The notes: generated by a model not told the origin, from the sequence alone. A stretch of 64,000 bases of DNA from Kiloniella sp. EL199 (GCF_900313065.1 NZ_OMPU01000014.1:1-64000); one strand, 5' to 3'; counted from the stretch's first letter, positions 37,539 to 47,767 are shown. Numbers and translations are program-made.

Positions 37539-38759
37539 TTAGCCTGACTTCAAATAATCATCTGCAAAGGTCAGACTCTCACAGCCAACAAAACGCCTGA
37601 TCCGCTCCAACTCGGATGTTAGGGCACTCAAGCGCCCTTTGCTGGCGCGCACTTTGGACTCAAGCCACAAACCTTTGACAAACAACTCCGTTCCTTGCCG
37701 TTTCATATCAATCCGGCCAATAAGGTTTTCCCCCTCAAGCAAAGGAAAAACATAGTATCCATATTGCCGCTTTGCTTCGGGAACAAAGACTTCGATACGG
37801 TAGTGAAAATCAAAGAGACGTTCGGTCCGCTTTCTATCCCGGATCAAAGGATCAAAAGGACTAAGCACCCGGACACGCTTCGGGGCAGTCGGCAAGCTAT
37901 CCAACTGACTTATAATGCCCTCAAAAGCATAGACTTTACGGGGCTTGCTGCCATCGGCAGATAACACTTCAATCTCGACGATTTCCTTGCCAAGTCTGTC
38001 TTCGCACCAGACTTTGGCTTCGGCAGGTTTGATGCCATCCCAAAAAGCAGCGAGTTCCCCCGGCGTCGCAAAGCCGAGTTTCTCCATCGCAGAACGGCAC
38101 GACCAATCTATAAAGCTCTCATGGTCGATATCTTGGGAAAGAATTTCTGACGGAATAATTCTGTCTGTGACGTCATAAACCTTCTGAAAGCCATCGCGCC
38201 GATCAACTGACAAAGCCCCGGTACGCCAAAGAAATTCCAACGCCGTTTTGGATGGGTGCCAATCCCACCAACCCTGATTTTTCTTTTTTGCATTCCCTAT
38301 ATCCGGCGCCTTATCCGGCTTTTTCATATCCCGAGAACGCGTGGGACCATTCACACAAATATGTTCCAGAACTGCCTTGAAATTTTCTTCAAAGCCTTCC
38401 CGTCGCCATTTGCGCCATCTTTCAAGCAAATAAGCTTCTGTACGTCCAAAACGATATTTCCAATAGGGATAAAAGATCGTCGGGATAACCGATGCATCGT
38501 GTGTCCAGTTTTCAAATAGCGAGCGATCTTTTTCCAAAAGCTGATCAAAGTGTTTTTTCTGATAGGTCTGATTTCGGGAAAAGAGGATCATGTGATGTGC
38601 GCGCTCGACAGTATTAATGCTGTCGAGCTGCACAAAGCCCATGCGTTCTATCAGGTCCAGTAACGCGGGTTTACTCTGTTTCGCTGTAGGGTTATCGCAT
38701 AGCCCCTGTCGCTGCATAAACAGTCTTCGGGCTTGGGAATTACTTATCTGAGGGATCAT
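37539..38759 (-). CDS. YcaQ/AlkX-family winged-helix DNA glycosylase-like protein
   Basis: The 406-residue protein matches the HTH_42 (YcaQ) family, whose E. coli member unhooks interstrand crosslinks. The catalytic QxD motif is present (FVQLDSINTVERAHH, about residues 43-57), as are FENWTHDASVIP, the WxWHPSKTALEFLWRTG winged-helix block and the C-terminal LSPFDPLIRDRKRTERLFDFHYRIEVFVPEAKRQYGYYVFP signature region. It stands alone, convergent with the DUF6653-like gene. Confidence 0.85.
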   Translation of the reverse strand: MIPQISNSQARRLFMQRQGLCDNPTAKQSKPALLDLIERMGFVQLDSINTVERAHHMILFSRNQTYQKKHFDQLLEKDRSLFENWTHDASVIPTIFYPYWKYRFGRTEAYLLERWRKWRREGFEENFKAVLEHICVNGPTRSRDMKKPDKAPDIGNAKKKNQGWWDWHPSKTALEFLWRTGALSVDRRDGFQKVYDVTDRIIPSEILSQDIDHESFIDWSCRSAMEKLGFATPGELAAFWDGIKPAEAKVWCEDRLGKEIVEIEVLSADGSKPRKVYAFEGIISQLDSLPTAPKRVRVLSPFDPLIRDRKRTERLFDFHYRIEVFVPEAKRQYGYYVFPLLEGENLIGRIDMKRQGTELFVKGLWLESKVRASKGRLSALTSELERIRRFVGCESLTFADDYLKSG

Positions 38760-38858
38760 GCACTGCTATTTCTGTGAAATGTGGGAAAAAACACATCAAA
38801 GAACATAACAGGAACAAAATTATATTTCCAGAAAGAAATAAACCTACTGGCTTAAAGG

Positions 38859-40013
38859 TTAAGCGACACCTTGTGCCTCTTCGTCTAGAACCTGCTTTTC
38901 AGTAGAAACAATCCAGCCACCGCCTAACACACGATCACCATCATAGAAAACGGCAGCCTGCCCCGGTGAAATTCCATACAATGGATCATGTAACACAACA
39001 CGGGCACCGCCCATCCCCAATCCCTGTCCTTCAGGGTATACCGTGGCTGGGGTTGGTTTCGATGCAGAACGCAACTTGACGGTGACTTCACGGCCCTGAT
39101 CAGTTAAAGGTTCCGCCAGCCAGTTAAGTTCATTCACAAGAACAACATCACGGGAAAGTGCCTCTTTCGGGCCAACAATAACCTGTTTCTTCTCTGCATC
39201 GAGGCGAATAACATAAATCGGATCGCTGGTACCACCAACACCGATACCGCGACGCTGTCCAACCGTATAGTTGATAATACCATCGTGCTGCCCCAGAACA
39301 GTGCCATCAAGATGAACAATATCCCCCTTGTCCAATGCCCCCGGACGCAAGCGCTCAACAACACGGGCATAAGATCCGTCCGGCACAAAACAGATATCCT
39401 GACTATCCGGCTTATCGGCGACCGATAGCCCCATGCGTTCAGCAATCTTGCGGGTTTCTGTTTTCGGCAATCCCCCCAGAGGGAACCGGAGAAAGTCCAG
39501 TTGATCTTCGGTCGTCGTGAAGAGGAAATAAGTCTGATCTTTTGTATAGTCAAAAGCCCGGTGAAGCTCAGGACCATTTGGACCATCGATACGCTGAACA
39601 TAGTGGCCCGTTGCCATCACATCTGCACCAAGGTCCTTGGCCATTGCCAGCATGTCTTTGAATTTGACTTTCTGATTACAACGCACACAGGGAATAGGTG
39701 TTTCACCGCGCATATAGCTGTCGGCGAAATCTTCCATCACGTCTTGCTTAAAGCGTGATTCATAATCCAGAATATAGTGCGGGAACCCATAGCGATCAGC
39801 CACAGTACGGGCATCATAAATATCCTGCCCGGCACAGCAAGCACCGCTTTTCTCCAAAGCAATCCCATGATCATAGAGTTGAAGGGTAACGCCAATAACG
39901 TCATAACCTTCTTCTTTCATCATACACGCAACAACCGAGCTATCGACACCACCGGACATGGCAACAACAACGCGTGTATCTTTAGGCTCTTTATCAATAC
40001 CAAGAGAATTCAT
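38859..40013 (-). CDS. mnmA: tRNA-specific 2-thiouridylase
   Basis: MnmA thiolates U34 of the Lys, Glu and Gln tRNAs using ATP and a relayed persulfide. The protein (384 aa) has the PP-loop [15 protein letters not shown], the catalytic cysteines in [10 protein letters not shown] and [11 protein letters not shown], and the C-terminal beta-barrel with [22 protein letters not shown] start at the ATG at 40013 (MNSLGID), which fits the family; the longer reading from 40103 adds 30 unsupported residues. Confidence 0.95.
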   Translation of the reverse strand: MNSLGIDKEPKDTRVVVAMSGGVDSSVVACMMKEEGYDVIGVTLQLYDHGIALEKSGACCAGQDIYDARTVADRYGFPHYILDYESRFKQDVMEDFADSYMRGETPIPCVRCNQKVKFKDMLAMAKDLGADVMATGHYVQRIDGPNGPELHRAFDYTKDQTYFLFTTTEDQLDFLRFPLGGLPKTETRKIAERMGLSVADKPDSQDICFVPDGSYARVVERLRPGALDKGDIVHLDGTVLGQHDGIINYTVGQRRGIGVGGTSDPIYVIRLDAEKKQVIVGPKEALSRDVVLVNELNWLAEPLTDQGREVTVKLRSASKPTPATVYPEGQGLGMGGARVVLHDPLYGISPGQAAVFYDGDRVLGGGWIVSTEKQVLDEEAQGVA

Positions 40014-40345
40014 GAGCTCGCTTATCTCGTAAAACTTACTGCGGTAAACGTACTTTGGCGCCAGCCGCCAGAGTTTGTCTGTTTGATGGCTATGTAAGGC
40101 CATCCCCTATGGTAATCAAGCCAGAATTGATCCCGACCTTTTACCCGTCACACCTAATCCTGTACCTGCAAAACAAGAATTGCAGTACAAATTTCGGGCA
40201 ACATATCAGATAAGAGTGATCTTGTTAATGCCCAGTCTCACAGACCACTCGTGCCATAATTGCATGTGTAAAATCATCTACTCTTATTTGTGAACCCATC
40301 CGTTTTTTTGAGCCAACAGGTATCTGTAACAATGACAGCAAAAAT
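40014..40345. other. Intergenic region between mnmA and the alpha/beta hydrolase gene
   Basis: About 332 bases upstream of the mnmA start and downstream of the alpha/beta hydrolase. Plus-strand frames here are short and lack ribosome sites. It presumably holds the mnmA promoter. I see no RNA gene or clear terminator. Confidence 0.4.
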
Positions 40346-41734
40346 CTACGATGTGATTTCAATTAATCGTCTCAAAACTATCGGATCGCGAATAAGGTCA
40401 ATGAGTAAAGAAAAATGTCCCTTACCATTCCTGAGGAATCTATTTTCAGGGGGAACTCGCCAGCGATTGGCTAATTCCAGCCCACCTTTATAAGGTGTCA
40501 ATTTATCCGCCTGCCCAAGCATAAAGATCACCTTTTCCGGCGACACGACTGAATGACCTGTTGGCTGTACAAAGGGCAAGCACTTCACATAATCGGCCTC
40601 ACGCCAGCCCAGTTCATGAAGTTTTTTTGGAATACCAAGTGCTTGGGTCAAACATCCTTTGAGCAACACATCCAATACATTTCCGCTGGTGCCAATCAAA
40701 AGTAGTGAATCCGGTTTCAAATCATCATGCCAATTCCACGCGACAGAAGAATAAAGCTGTGCCGTTAACGCGCCCAAGCTGACACCGCCAAGAACAACGG
40801 GGCCACCACGTTGTTGCCGCACCCAGCCCATCAACACAGAAATATCTGAAATCCATTGCCTGTAGAGTTTGATCAGTCCCATAGGACCTTCGCTGAATAT
40901 CTGTTCCCCGGCATAAAACCCCGGCGCTTTTCGAAAACCATGCCCCGGTTGCTGCATACGTAAAACGCGAAAGCCAGCGTCTGTCAGTGCACAAACAGGA
41001 TCTTCCCGATCCTGAAAACAATCCTGTTCAACACCAAGCCCCTGTAAAAAAACAATCGTCGGAGCAGTAGGTTCCAATCCTGCGAGGGGTTCATAACAAC
41101 GGACCCAGTTTTCTGCCCCGAATTCAGACTCATAGCGCAGCCAGTATTCACGCCCGTAAACGCCGTGAATAGAATGCGAAGAATGAACCGCAGGCAATTT
41201 TTTTGGTGGGGAATAGAAATGGTCTAAATCGTCCAGATAATCCCCGAACATTTTAAAAAACTCTTTTGAGGTTGGCAGTTGCCATTGGACAGGGGCGACT
41301 TCCCTACGAATTTCTTTAAAGAACAGAGACGCTTCTAATAGCCTTTGCTGCGTTTCTTGTCGCCGTCGTTCGGCAAAGACCCTTCCCGCGATACTTAGGC
41401 CATCGCCAAACATAACCACTTTCCAGCGTTCAAAAGCTGATTTTGCCACATGGTTACGAATGCAAACTTCTGTCAGCGCTTTGTCACAACTATCAGGCAA
41501 GGCATGCTTGAGGCCAAGATTATCGGCCAGCTTTTTGGCATCGCCCTCACTTACAATTGCCGTTTGCAAAACGTGTGTCAGCGGGAAAAGATATTTAACA
41601 AGAAGACGAAGAGCTAGCGCATCGAACCACGGACGTGCGAGATATCGACCAACAGTCCCCCGGATCATCGGGTAAGCTTGGGGTGGCGGTAAACACTGAG
41701 CAGAACTATGAAAACGTTCTCGGTTCACTTGCAC
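40346..41734 (-). CDS. Alpha/beta hydrolase (ABHD18-like)
   Basis: This protein of about 462 residues has an N-terminal helical region of about 200 residues and a C-terminal alpha/beta hydrolase core: the oxyanion strand IVFLQGLGVEQDCF, the nucleophile elbow VLGGVSLGALTAQLY, an acid in MLGQADKLTPYKGG and the His in GKGHFSLLID. It may hydrolyse an ester or peptide; substrate unknown. I start at the GTG at 41734, which follows AGAGGAAAGTATCAC. The longer TTG start at 41779 would place the protein start inside an inverted repeat. Confidence 0.72.
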   Translation of the reverse strand: MQVNRERFHSSAQCLPPPQAYPMIRGTVGRYLARPWFDALALRLLVKYLFPLTHVLQTAIVSEGDAKKLADNLGLKHALPDSCDKALTEVCIRNHVAKSAFERWKVVMFGDGLSIAGRVFAERRRQETQQRLLEASLFFKEIRREVAPVQWQLPTSKEFFKMFGDYLDDLDHFYSPPKKLPAVHSSHSIHGVYGREYWLRYESEFGAENWVRCYEPLAGLEPTAPTIVFLQGLGVEQDCFQDREDPVCALTDAGFRVLRMQQPGHGFRKAPGFYAGEQIFSEGPMGLIKLYRQWISDISVLMGWVRQQRGGPVVLGGVSLGALTAQLYSSVAWNWHDDLKPDSLLLIGTSGNVLDVLLKGCLTQALGIPKKLHELGWREADYVKCLPFVQPTGHSVVSPEKVIFMLGQADKLTPYKGGLELANRWRVPPENRFLRNGKGHFSLLIDLIRDPIVLRRLIEITS

Positions 41735-41755
41735 GTGATACTTTCCTCTTGAGTA

Positions 41756-41778
41756 TGAGAGTTCAAATTGAACTCTCA
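41756..41778. repeat. 23-bp perfect inverted repeat upstream of the alpha/beta hydrolase gene
   Basis: TGAGAGTTCAA-A-TTGAACTCTCA has 11-bp arms with a single central base. The near-zero spacer makes an RNA hairpin unlikely and a dimeric regulator site more likely. It lies about 20 nt upstream of the preferred hydrolase start. No regulator gene adjoins it. Confidence 0.7.
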
Positions 41779-41877
41779 AACCCCCACGGAATTATAGTAC
41801 CACAGTTTTTGTTTCTTTTCATCTTAAAGCGGTAAGAAATCAACATTCAAGTCATTGAGGACGCTCAGGCCAGTCTC

Positions 41878-43260
41878 TCAAGATTGATCAATAAGATGAA
41901 TATAAGACCCTATAACAGAGCCATTTACGCATCCAACCTGTCCCTGTTTTTGACCCGCAGCATCCCTGACATCAAACAAAGGATTATCACCCTCATCTCC
42001 CACTACCGTAGAGTAATGAAATTCATGGGCTTTGAAGGTTGATCCCTTATCACCAAGAGCAGTGTTTCCGAGAGTCGTAACCTCGCGATACCCCAATGAT
42101 CGACGCCGCACAGCAAAAGACGTCTCAAAAGGTAAAAGACCCGCCAACTCATGATGATCTCCGCGAGTATCTATTAGTCCCTTGCCCAGAACCATATAGC
42201 CACCACACTCACCATAAATCGTTTTGCTCTTCTTTGCTGCCTGACGCAGGCTTTCTATAAAGTTCAGGTTTGCACCAAGTTGCCCCACATGTAGCTCTGG
42301 GTATCCGCCGGGCAGATAGATCGCATCAACTTCTGCACTTGGCTTTTCATCTGCGAGGGGAGAGAAAAAACTCAGCTCTGCACCTGCTCTTTTCCAGCCT
42401 TCCAAAAGTGCCGGATAGATAAAGGAAAAGGCAACATCCTGAGCAATCGCAATCCTTTGCCCTATCGGTGGCACGAAACTATGCGTGTCTTTGCCCGAAC
42501 AAGAAGAAAACCCTGAAAGAAGAGAAGGACGTGCCTGTTTCAGAAGCTCTTCACAGCGAACATCCCACCCCACCTGCTCTGCCGCTTTGTCGAGATAGTC
42601 ATCAAGTTCGCTATGTTCAATTGCCTGTACCAAACCAAGATGTCTGTTTGGCAAAACTAGATCATCCTGCCTTTTCAGGTACCCGAGAACCGGAATTCCA
42701 AGAGGAGTACAAGCTTCTTTGAGCAACTCTGCATGTCGCGGAGATCCAACTCTGTTGAAGATAACACCGCCAACGGTCACTTTTGGATCAAAAGAGGCAA
42801 AGCCATGTAAAATAGCCGCCGCCGAAGCCGACATCCCCTTAACATCAATAACGAGGATAACAGGCCACCCGGTTTTTTTGGCCAGTTCAGCAGTTGATCC
42901 AGCGCCACCGGCCGCGCCATCAAAAAGCCCCATCACGCCTTCGGTCAGGATCACATCAACATCTTGTCCGCTATAGGTAATGATTGAAGCCAGACTTTTG
43001 TCTCTCATCGCCCAAGGATCGAGATTAAAACAAGGACGCCCGGCAGCGGCAGCGTGATAGGCCGGGTCAATATAATCCGGGCCAACCTTGGCCGGGTTAA
43101 CACGAAGGTTGTTGTTTTTGAAATAACGCAAAAGCGCCAAAGTCAGCGTGGTCTTGCCACTGCCCGAAGAGGGTGCCGCAATAATCAATCCCCTAGGGGT
43201 CTCTGCTTTTACAGAAGTGTCCTGCTGTTTGACCTTTTTAGCACCATCTTTGGAAATCAA
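41878..43260 (-). CDS. cobB: Cobyrinate a,c-diamide synthase
   Basis: CobB/CbiA amidates side chains a and c of (hydrogeno)byrinate or cobyrinate with glutamine and ATP. The 460-residue protein has the P-loop GLIIAAPSSGSGKTTLTLALLRY, VGPDYIDPAYHAAAAGRPCFNLDPW and a C-terminal class I amidotransferase domain (VDAIYLPGGYPELH, with Cys in YGECGGYMVLG and a His in KAHEFHYS). Its start is TTG, overlapping the cobA stop as TTGA. It is the second gene of the cobA-cobB pair. Confidence 0.92.
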   Translation of the reverse strand: MISKDGAKKVKQQDTSVKAETPRGLIIAAPSSGSGKTTLTLALLRYFKNNNLRVNPAKVGPDYIDPAYHAAAAGRPCFNLDPWAMRDKSLASIITYSGQDVDVILTEGVMGLFDGAAGGAGSTAELAKKTGWPVILVIDVKGMSASAAAILHGFASFDPKVTVGGVIFNRVGSPRHAELLKEACTPLGIPVLGYLKRQDDLVLPNRHLGLVQAIEHSELDDYLDKAAEQVGWDVRCEELLKQARPSLLSGFSSCSGKDTHSFVPPIGQRIAIAQDVAFSFIYPALLEGWKRAGAELSFFSPLADEKPSAEVDAIYLPGGYPELHVGQLGANLNFIESLRQAAKKSKTIYGECGGYMVLGKGLIDTRGDHHELAGLLPFETSFAVRRRSLGYREVTTLGNTALGDKGSTFKAHEFHYSTVVGDEGDNPLFDVRDAAGQKQGQVGCVNGSVIGSYIHLIDQS

Positions 43261-44105
43261 GCGTTCGCAACCTTATCGACATTTACGGATAGCTTCAGGG
43301 GATCAGATGTCAGAACGCGACCGTTCATCGCCCCCATCCAGTCTAGTCCAGAACGCAGACGAACAACTTCGCCAATCACAACAAGTGCAGGCGGTTCAAT
43401 ACCGCTTTTGGCGACATCATCTACACAGCGCCCCAAACTCGTTTCCAGAACTTCTTGTGACGGTGTTGACGCTCGACTGACGATGCCGACAGGCTCATCC
43501 CCAGATCGGCCATGAGCCATTAACTTTTGTGCGATATCACCCAAATGTTTGATCGCCATGTAGATCACAATAACGGGTGAGCCCTGTGCAAGCCCTTCCC
43601 AGTTAATGTTATCCGGTACAATACCGCTCGCATTATGCCCCGTTAGAAAGGTAACGGCCGAATTACAATCCCGGTGAGTAACAGGGATACCAGCATAAGC
43701 CAAACCGCCAATACCACTGGAAATACCCGGAACGACACGGAAAGGAACATTCGCCTCGACCAACGCAAGAGCTTCCTCGCCACCTCTACCGAACACAAAA
43801 GGATCGCCGCCTTTCAGGCGCAGGACTCTTTTACCTTCTTTTGCCAGCTGAACAAGGCGTTGCGAAATATCGGCTTGTTTTGAAGACGGTTTTCCGCCCC
43901 GTTTACCTGCGTATTCAAGAACACAGTCTTCACGGGCCATCTTCAGGATATCTTCACCAACCAGCGCATCATAGACCAGAACATCGGCAGATCGTAGTGC
44001 ATGCAAACCATAGAGCGTCAAAAGGCCAGCATCGCCCGGTCCACCACCAACAAGCCAAACCCAGCCGGGTTCAAAATTTGGAAGGTCTAGAGGCAGTTTA
44101 TCCAT
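43257..44105 (-). CDS. cobA: Uroporphyrinogen-III C-methyltransferase
   Basis: SUMT adds two methyl groups from SAM to uroporphyrinogen III, making precorrin-2, the entry to the corrin and siroheme routes. The 282-residue protein has the family motifs VWLVGGGPGDAGLLTLYGLHAL, RLKGGDPFVFGRGGEEALAL, GIPVTHR and VIYMAIKHL. There is no N-terminal CysG oxidase/ferrochelatase domain, so the dehydrogenation of precorrin-2 must be done elsewhere. Divergent from cbiD. Confidence 0.94.
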   Translation of the reverse strand: MDKLPLDLPNFEPGWVWLVGGGPGDAGLLTLYGLHALRSADVLVYDALVGEDILKMAREDCVLEYAGKRGGKPSSKQADISQRLVQLAKEGKRVLRLKGGDPFVFGRGGEEALALVEANVPFRVVPGISSGIGGLAYAGIPVTHRDCNSAVTFLTGHNASGIVPDNINWEGLAQGSPVIVIYMAIKHLGDIAQKLMAHGRSGDEPVGIVSRASTPSQEVLETSLGRCVDDVAKSGIEPPALVVIGEVVRLRSGLDWMGAMNGRVLTSDPLKLSVNVDKVANA

Positions 44106-44267
44106 TTATCACACTGTCCTTCTCGTGTAGCTTCACTGTGAAGATATCTCAATTTGGGAAAAGACCCCAAACCGGGAAGATACTTCTAAACTGGTGTTAC
44201 TTTCTAATTCTCTATTCAGAAGTAAAGCCGAACGATTAATAGAATAACGGTTTAGCATTATACTGTC

Positions 44268-45374
44268 ATGGCACGAAAACCAGAAGGAAAATTGAAAAGA
44301 GGCTGGACCACCGGTGCCTGTGCCACTGCGGCAACCAAAGCGGCCTATACAGCTCTTGTAACAAATCAATTTCCTGATCCTGTTACTATAACTCTCCCAA
44401 AAGGAGAGCAACCCGCTTTTGCCCTTTGCAGAGAAGAAAAAGACGATTGCTCTGCCATGGCAGCAATTATAAAGGATGCGGGCGACGACCCGGATGTCAC
44501 CCATCGTGCCACGATAATCTCTCGGGTTCGACATGGCGTGCCTGGAAGCGGCATAGTCTTTCACGCTGGCGAAGGGGTTGGCATGGTGACCAAGCCGGGC
44601 CTACCCATTCCGACAGGTGAGCCAGCGATCAACCCGGTTCCCAGAAAAATGATGACCGAGGTCATCACGGAAATTGCCAACGAACACAATCTGCCCGGCG
44701 ACGTGGAGATTGAAATATCCATTCCCGACGGCCAAGAACTGGCCCAGAGGACATGGAATCCGCGATTGGGCATTCTTGGTGGCCTGTCCATTCTGGGAAC
44801 CACGGGTGTGGTTATTCCCTTTTCCTGTTCATCCTGGATTCATTCCATACATCGCGGCATTGATGTTGCCATAGCCACCAATCGCCCACATGTTGCCGGT
44901 TGCACCGGATCAACATCGGAAAAGGCTGTTATGGATCTCTACGGCCTTGAAGATACAGACATGCTTGATATGGGGGATTTTGCCGGAGGTATGCTCAAGT
45001 ATCTCCGAGATCATCCTGTCCCCAAGCTCACCATTGGTGGTGGATTTGGCAAGCTGACCAAACTTGCCATGGGTCATATGGATCTTCACTCTGGCCGCAG
45101 TCAGGTCGATATGTCGTGGCTCGCCGATAGATTGCGTGAAATAAACGCCCCTGAAGATATCATTGAAAAAGCACAAACAGCCAATACAGCCAATCAAATC
45201 CTTGTTCGCTGTGTTGCTGAAAAAGTTCCACTGGCTGAAAAAGTTGCTCAACTTGCCCAGACAGAAGCCTTGAAGATTCTAAGAGGAAGCTCCCAAAAAA
45301 ATAACACCGAGTTAGAGATTATTATCATTGATCGCCCCGGAACCATTGTTGCCAAAACCGGTTTTGCAAAATGA
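44268..45374 (+). CDS. cbiD: Cobalt-precorrin-5B (C1)-methyltransferase
   Basis: CbiD methylates C1 of cobalt-precorrin-5B in the cobalt-early pathway and also occurs in organisms lacking CobF. The 368-residue protein shows GWTTGACATAATKAAY at the N-terminus, GEGVGMVTKPGLPIP, NPRLGILGGLSILGTTGVV and IGGGFGKLTKLAMGHMDLHS. It is transcribed divergently from cobA and overlaps cobK by ATGA. Confidence 0.94.
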   Translation: MARKPEGKLKRGWTTGACATAATKAAYTALVTNQFPDPVTITLPKGEQPAFALCREEKDDCSAMAAIIKDAGDDPDVTHRATIISRVRHGVPGSGIVFHAGEGVGMVTKPGLPIPTGEPAINPVPRKMMTEVITEIANEHNLPGDVEIEISIPDGQELAQRTWNPRLGILGGLSILGTTGVVIPFSCSSWIHSIHRGIDVAIATNRPHVAGCTGSTSEKAVMDLYGLEDTDMLDMGDFAGGMLKYLRDHPVPKLTIGGGFGKLTKLAMGHMDLHSGRSQVDMSWLADRLREINAPEDIIEKAQTANTANQILVRCVAEKVPLAEKVAQLAQTEALKILRGSSQKNNTELEIIIIDRPGTIVAKTGFAK

Positions 45375-46171
45375 CATCAACAGTCGCCAAGAAAACAGCC
45401 GGACAATCAAATCAGAACAAGGCTCAAACACGCATTTTGATTTTGGGTGGCACGACCGAAGCCAACCAACTCGCAGATCAACTCTCTTCATATCCCACCT
45501 ATCATGTGACGACATCACGTGCCGGCGTCACAACAAACCGTAAGAAGGTATCCAGTAACGAAAGACTTGGTGGTTTCGGCGGCATAGAGGGCCTCATAGA
45601 ATATCTGGAAACAAACACCATCGACATCGTTATAGATGCCACGCACCCCTTTGCCTCAACTATAACCAACCATGCCTGGATAGCCTGCCAAAAACTTGAG
45701 ATCCCTCACCTTATTTTACAACGCCCGGCTTGGAAAAAAGAAGAAAACGACACATGGATTGATGTTCCAGATATGCAATCTGCACAGGACCATTTGCAAT
45801 CTCTGGGCAATTCTTTAACTGTGTTTTTAACAACAGGACAAAAAGAACTCAGCGGTTTCACCGCACTAAAAAAGCATAACTTCGTGGCAAGAATGATCGA
45901 ACCGCCCGCTACAGAGACAGAAGCATCTAACCTGAAAATCATCTTGCAACGTGGCCCCTTTTCGGTTCACGACGAAATCCAGCTTATAAAAGAAGACAAA
46001 ATTGATCTGATTGTTAGCAAAAACTCTGGCGGTTCCGCAACCAGTGCAAAAATTACCGCAGCCCGAAAGCTCAACATTCCTGTCTTGATGATAGCGCGGC
46101 CCTCCTTATCCCCTGCACAGGTCAAGACGACAATAGAAGATTGCCTGGAATGGCTAGGCAACCTCTCTTGA
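45371..46171 (+). CDS. cobK: Precorrin-6A (cobalt-precorrin-6A) reductase
   Basis: CobK/CbiJ reduces the C18-C19 double bond of (cobalt-)precorrin-6A with NADPH. The 266-residue protein has the family layout: ILILGGTTEANQLADQL, TSRAGVTT, GGFGGIEGLIEYLE, IDATHPFAS and LIVSKNSGGSATSAKITAAR. The ATG overlaps the cbiD stop. About 25 residues precede the conserved start, which is longer than usual but has no better alternative start. Confidence 0.9.
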   Translation: MTSTVAKKTAGQSNQNKAQTRILILGGTTEANQLADQLSSYPTYHVTTSRAGVTTNRKKVSSNERLGGFGGIEGLIEYLETNTIDIVIDATHPFASTITNHAWIACQKLEIPHLILQRPAWKKEENDTWIDVPDMQSAQDHLQSLGNSLTVFLTTGQKELSGFTALKKHNFVARMIEPPATETEASNLKIILQRGPFSVHDEIQLIKEDKIDLIVSKNSGGSATSAKITAARKLNIPVLMIARPSLSPAQVKTTIEDCLEWLGNLS

Positions 46172-46204
46172 ATTCAGCTTTAAATACAAAAAAGTATTGA
46201 TATT

Positions 46205-46438
46205 ATGCGCATCAAACTTGAAAAAGAACGAAAAGCCGACATTATCCAAGCTCTGGTCAACTTTCACTACTCAGAGTTTGACGAAGATATCAGTGAATTT
46301 CGAGCAGCAGAGGTCGTCGATTTCCTGTTACAGAAAATTGGCCCATCACAATACAATCAAGGCATCGCAGATGCGCGAAAATACTTTTCCGAAAAACTGG
46401 ATGATCTGGATACAGAGTTTTACGAACCGGAAGATTAA
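46205..46438 (+). CDS. DUF2164 family protein
   Basis: The 77-residue protein matches DUF2164: KADIIQALVNFHYSEFDEDISEFRAAEVVDFLLQKIGPSQYNQGIADARKYF. The family is small, cytoplasmic and uncharacterised. It follows cobK by 33 nt but has its own weak ribosome site, so co-transcription is possible without implying a cobalamin role. Confidence 0.85.
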   Translation: MRIKLEKERKADIIQALVNFHYSEFDEDISEFRAAEVVDFLLQKIGPSQYNQGIADARKYFSEKLDDLDTEFYEPED

Positions 46439-46447
46439 GCAATACTT

Positions 46448-46477
46448 TCAAACGAAGTAATGGAACTCATCGTTTGA
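46448..46477. repeat. Inverted repeat after the DUF2164 gene
   Basis: TCAAACGA and TCGTTTGA (8-bp arms) flank a 14-nt loop, ten bases after the stop codon. No T-run follows directly, so it may be a weak terminator or an mRNA-end hairpin. Confidence 0.35.
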
Positions 46478-46580
46478 GGTAAATAAGAGACAGAAATTAC
46501 CGTTAACTTATTGGCATAATTTTTATTATCTCTTTAATATCAGATAGGTACATAGAAATAATTTTAAACAGGAACGAAAA

Positions 46581-47579
46581 ATGCTGCGTTGGGGAATTCT
46601 ATCAACTGCCAAAATTGCTGTAGAACACGTTATTCCGGCAATTTTAAATGCTGACAATGCTGTGATCACAGCTATCGCAAGCCGTGACAAATCAAAAGCA
46701 GATGCCCTTGCAGAACGCTTTGCAATTCCACATGCATTTGGATCATATGAAGAACTCTTGGCAAGTGATCTTGTAGACATTGTCTACATCCCCCTTCCCA
46801 CTTCACATCATGTGGAATGGTCGATCAAAGCAGCAAATGCCGGGAAACATGTTCTCTGTGAAAAACCAATTTCATTAAAAGCGTCTCAAATAGAAGATAT
46901 CATTCAAGCCAGAGATAAAAACAGCGTTCTGGTTTCAGAGGCTTTCATGATCACGTACCACCCCCAATGGCACAAAGTACGTGATTTAATTCAAAGCGGT
47001 GCCATCGGTGCTCTGTCACACGTTCAGGCCGCTTTCACCTATTTCAATAAAGACAGCAACAATATGCGGAACATCCGCAAGTTAGGCGGCGGCGCATTGC
47101 CTGATATCGGTGTTTACCCAACTGTTGCAACCCGCTTTGCAACAGGAACAGAACCAGTCGCCGTTTCCGCAAAGGTCAAATACGATCAAAACTTTGGCAC
47201 AGATACCTTTGCATCCTGTCGCGCAGATTTTGGCCGATTTGAAATGACCATGTATGTCTCAACACAGCTCGCACATCGCCAAGAAATATCATTCCACGGT
47301 GACAAGGGATGGATAGAAGTGTCTGCCCCTTTCAATGCAGGCCTTTATGACGCAGACAAAGTCATACTCCACAACACAAATCATTCCGAGCAGCAGGAAT
47401 TCCATTTTTCAGGTGTCAACCAGTACAAGCTGGAAATTGAAGCTTTTTCCCAGGCAGTGATCGATAAAAATTCAGCAGATAAGGCAAAAGTATTCAGCCT
47501 TGAAAACTCGCAAAAAAATCAACGCTTGATTGATGCAATTTACGCCGCAGGCGAAAGTGGGCTTTGGGAAAAGATTTAG
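46581..47579 (+). CDS. Gfo/Idh/MocA-family oxidoreductase (trans-1,2-dihydrobenzene-diol/xylose dehydrogenase-like)
   Basis: The 332-residue protein has MLRWGILSTAKIAVEHVIPAI (Rossmann start) and VLCEKPISLKASQIEDII (catalytic Lys motif), then VSEAFMITYHPQWHKVRDLI and GGGALPDIGVYP, which are typical of the dihydrodiol/D-xylose dehydrogenase-like branch. AGGAACG precedes the ATG. It stands alone. It is not close to the other Gfo/Idh protein at 33749. Confidence 0.88.
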   Translation: MLRWGILSTAKIAVEHVIPAILNADNAVITAIASRDKSKADALAERFAIPHAFGSYEELLASDLVDIVYIPLPTSHHVEWSIKAANAGKHVLCEKPISLKASQIEDIIQARDKNSVLVSEAFMITYHPQWHKVRDLIQSGAIGALSHVQAAFTYFNKDSNNMRNIRKLGGGALPDIGVYPTVATRFATGTEPVAVSAKVKYDQNFGTDTFASCRADFGRFEMTMYVSTQLAHRQEISFHGDKGWIEVSAPFNAGLYDADKVILHNTNHSEQQEFHFSGVNQYKLEIEAFSQAVIDKNSADKAKVFSLENSQKNQRLIDAIYAAGESGLWEKI

Positions 47580-47767
47580 CGAAACTTACGGTCAAAGCAT
47601 ATTCAAATCTCTAACTCGATTAGGTAAAACTTGCTTTTTTGCATTTTCACTTTTATGGTTTCTTCGCATTTCAATACGTGACAACACTTAAAGTTTAGAA
47701 AAAATTTACAATACATCTTTTAGTGTTGCCTTCCGAATTCACTTACTCATAGTCCTGAGTACCAAAA

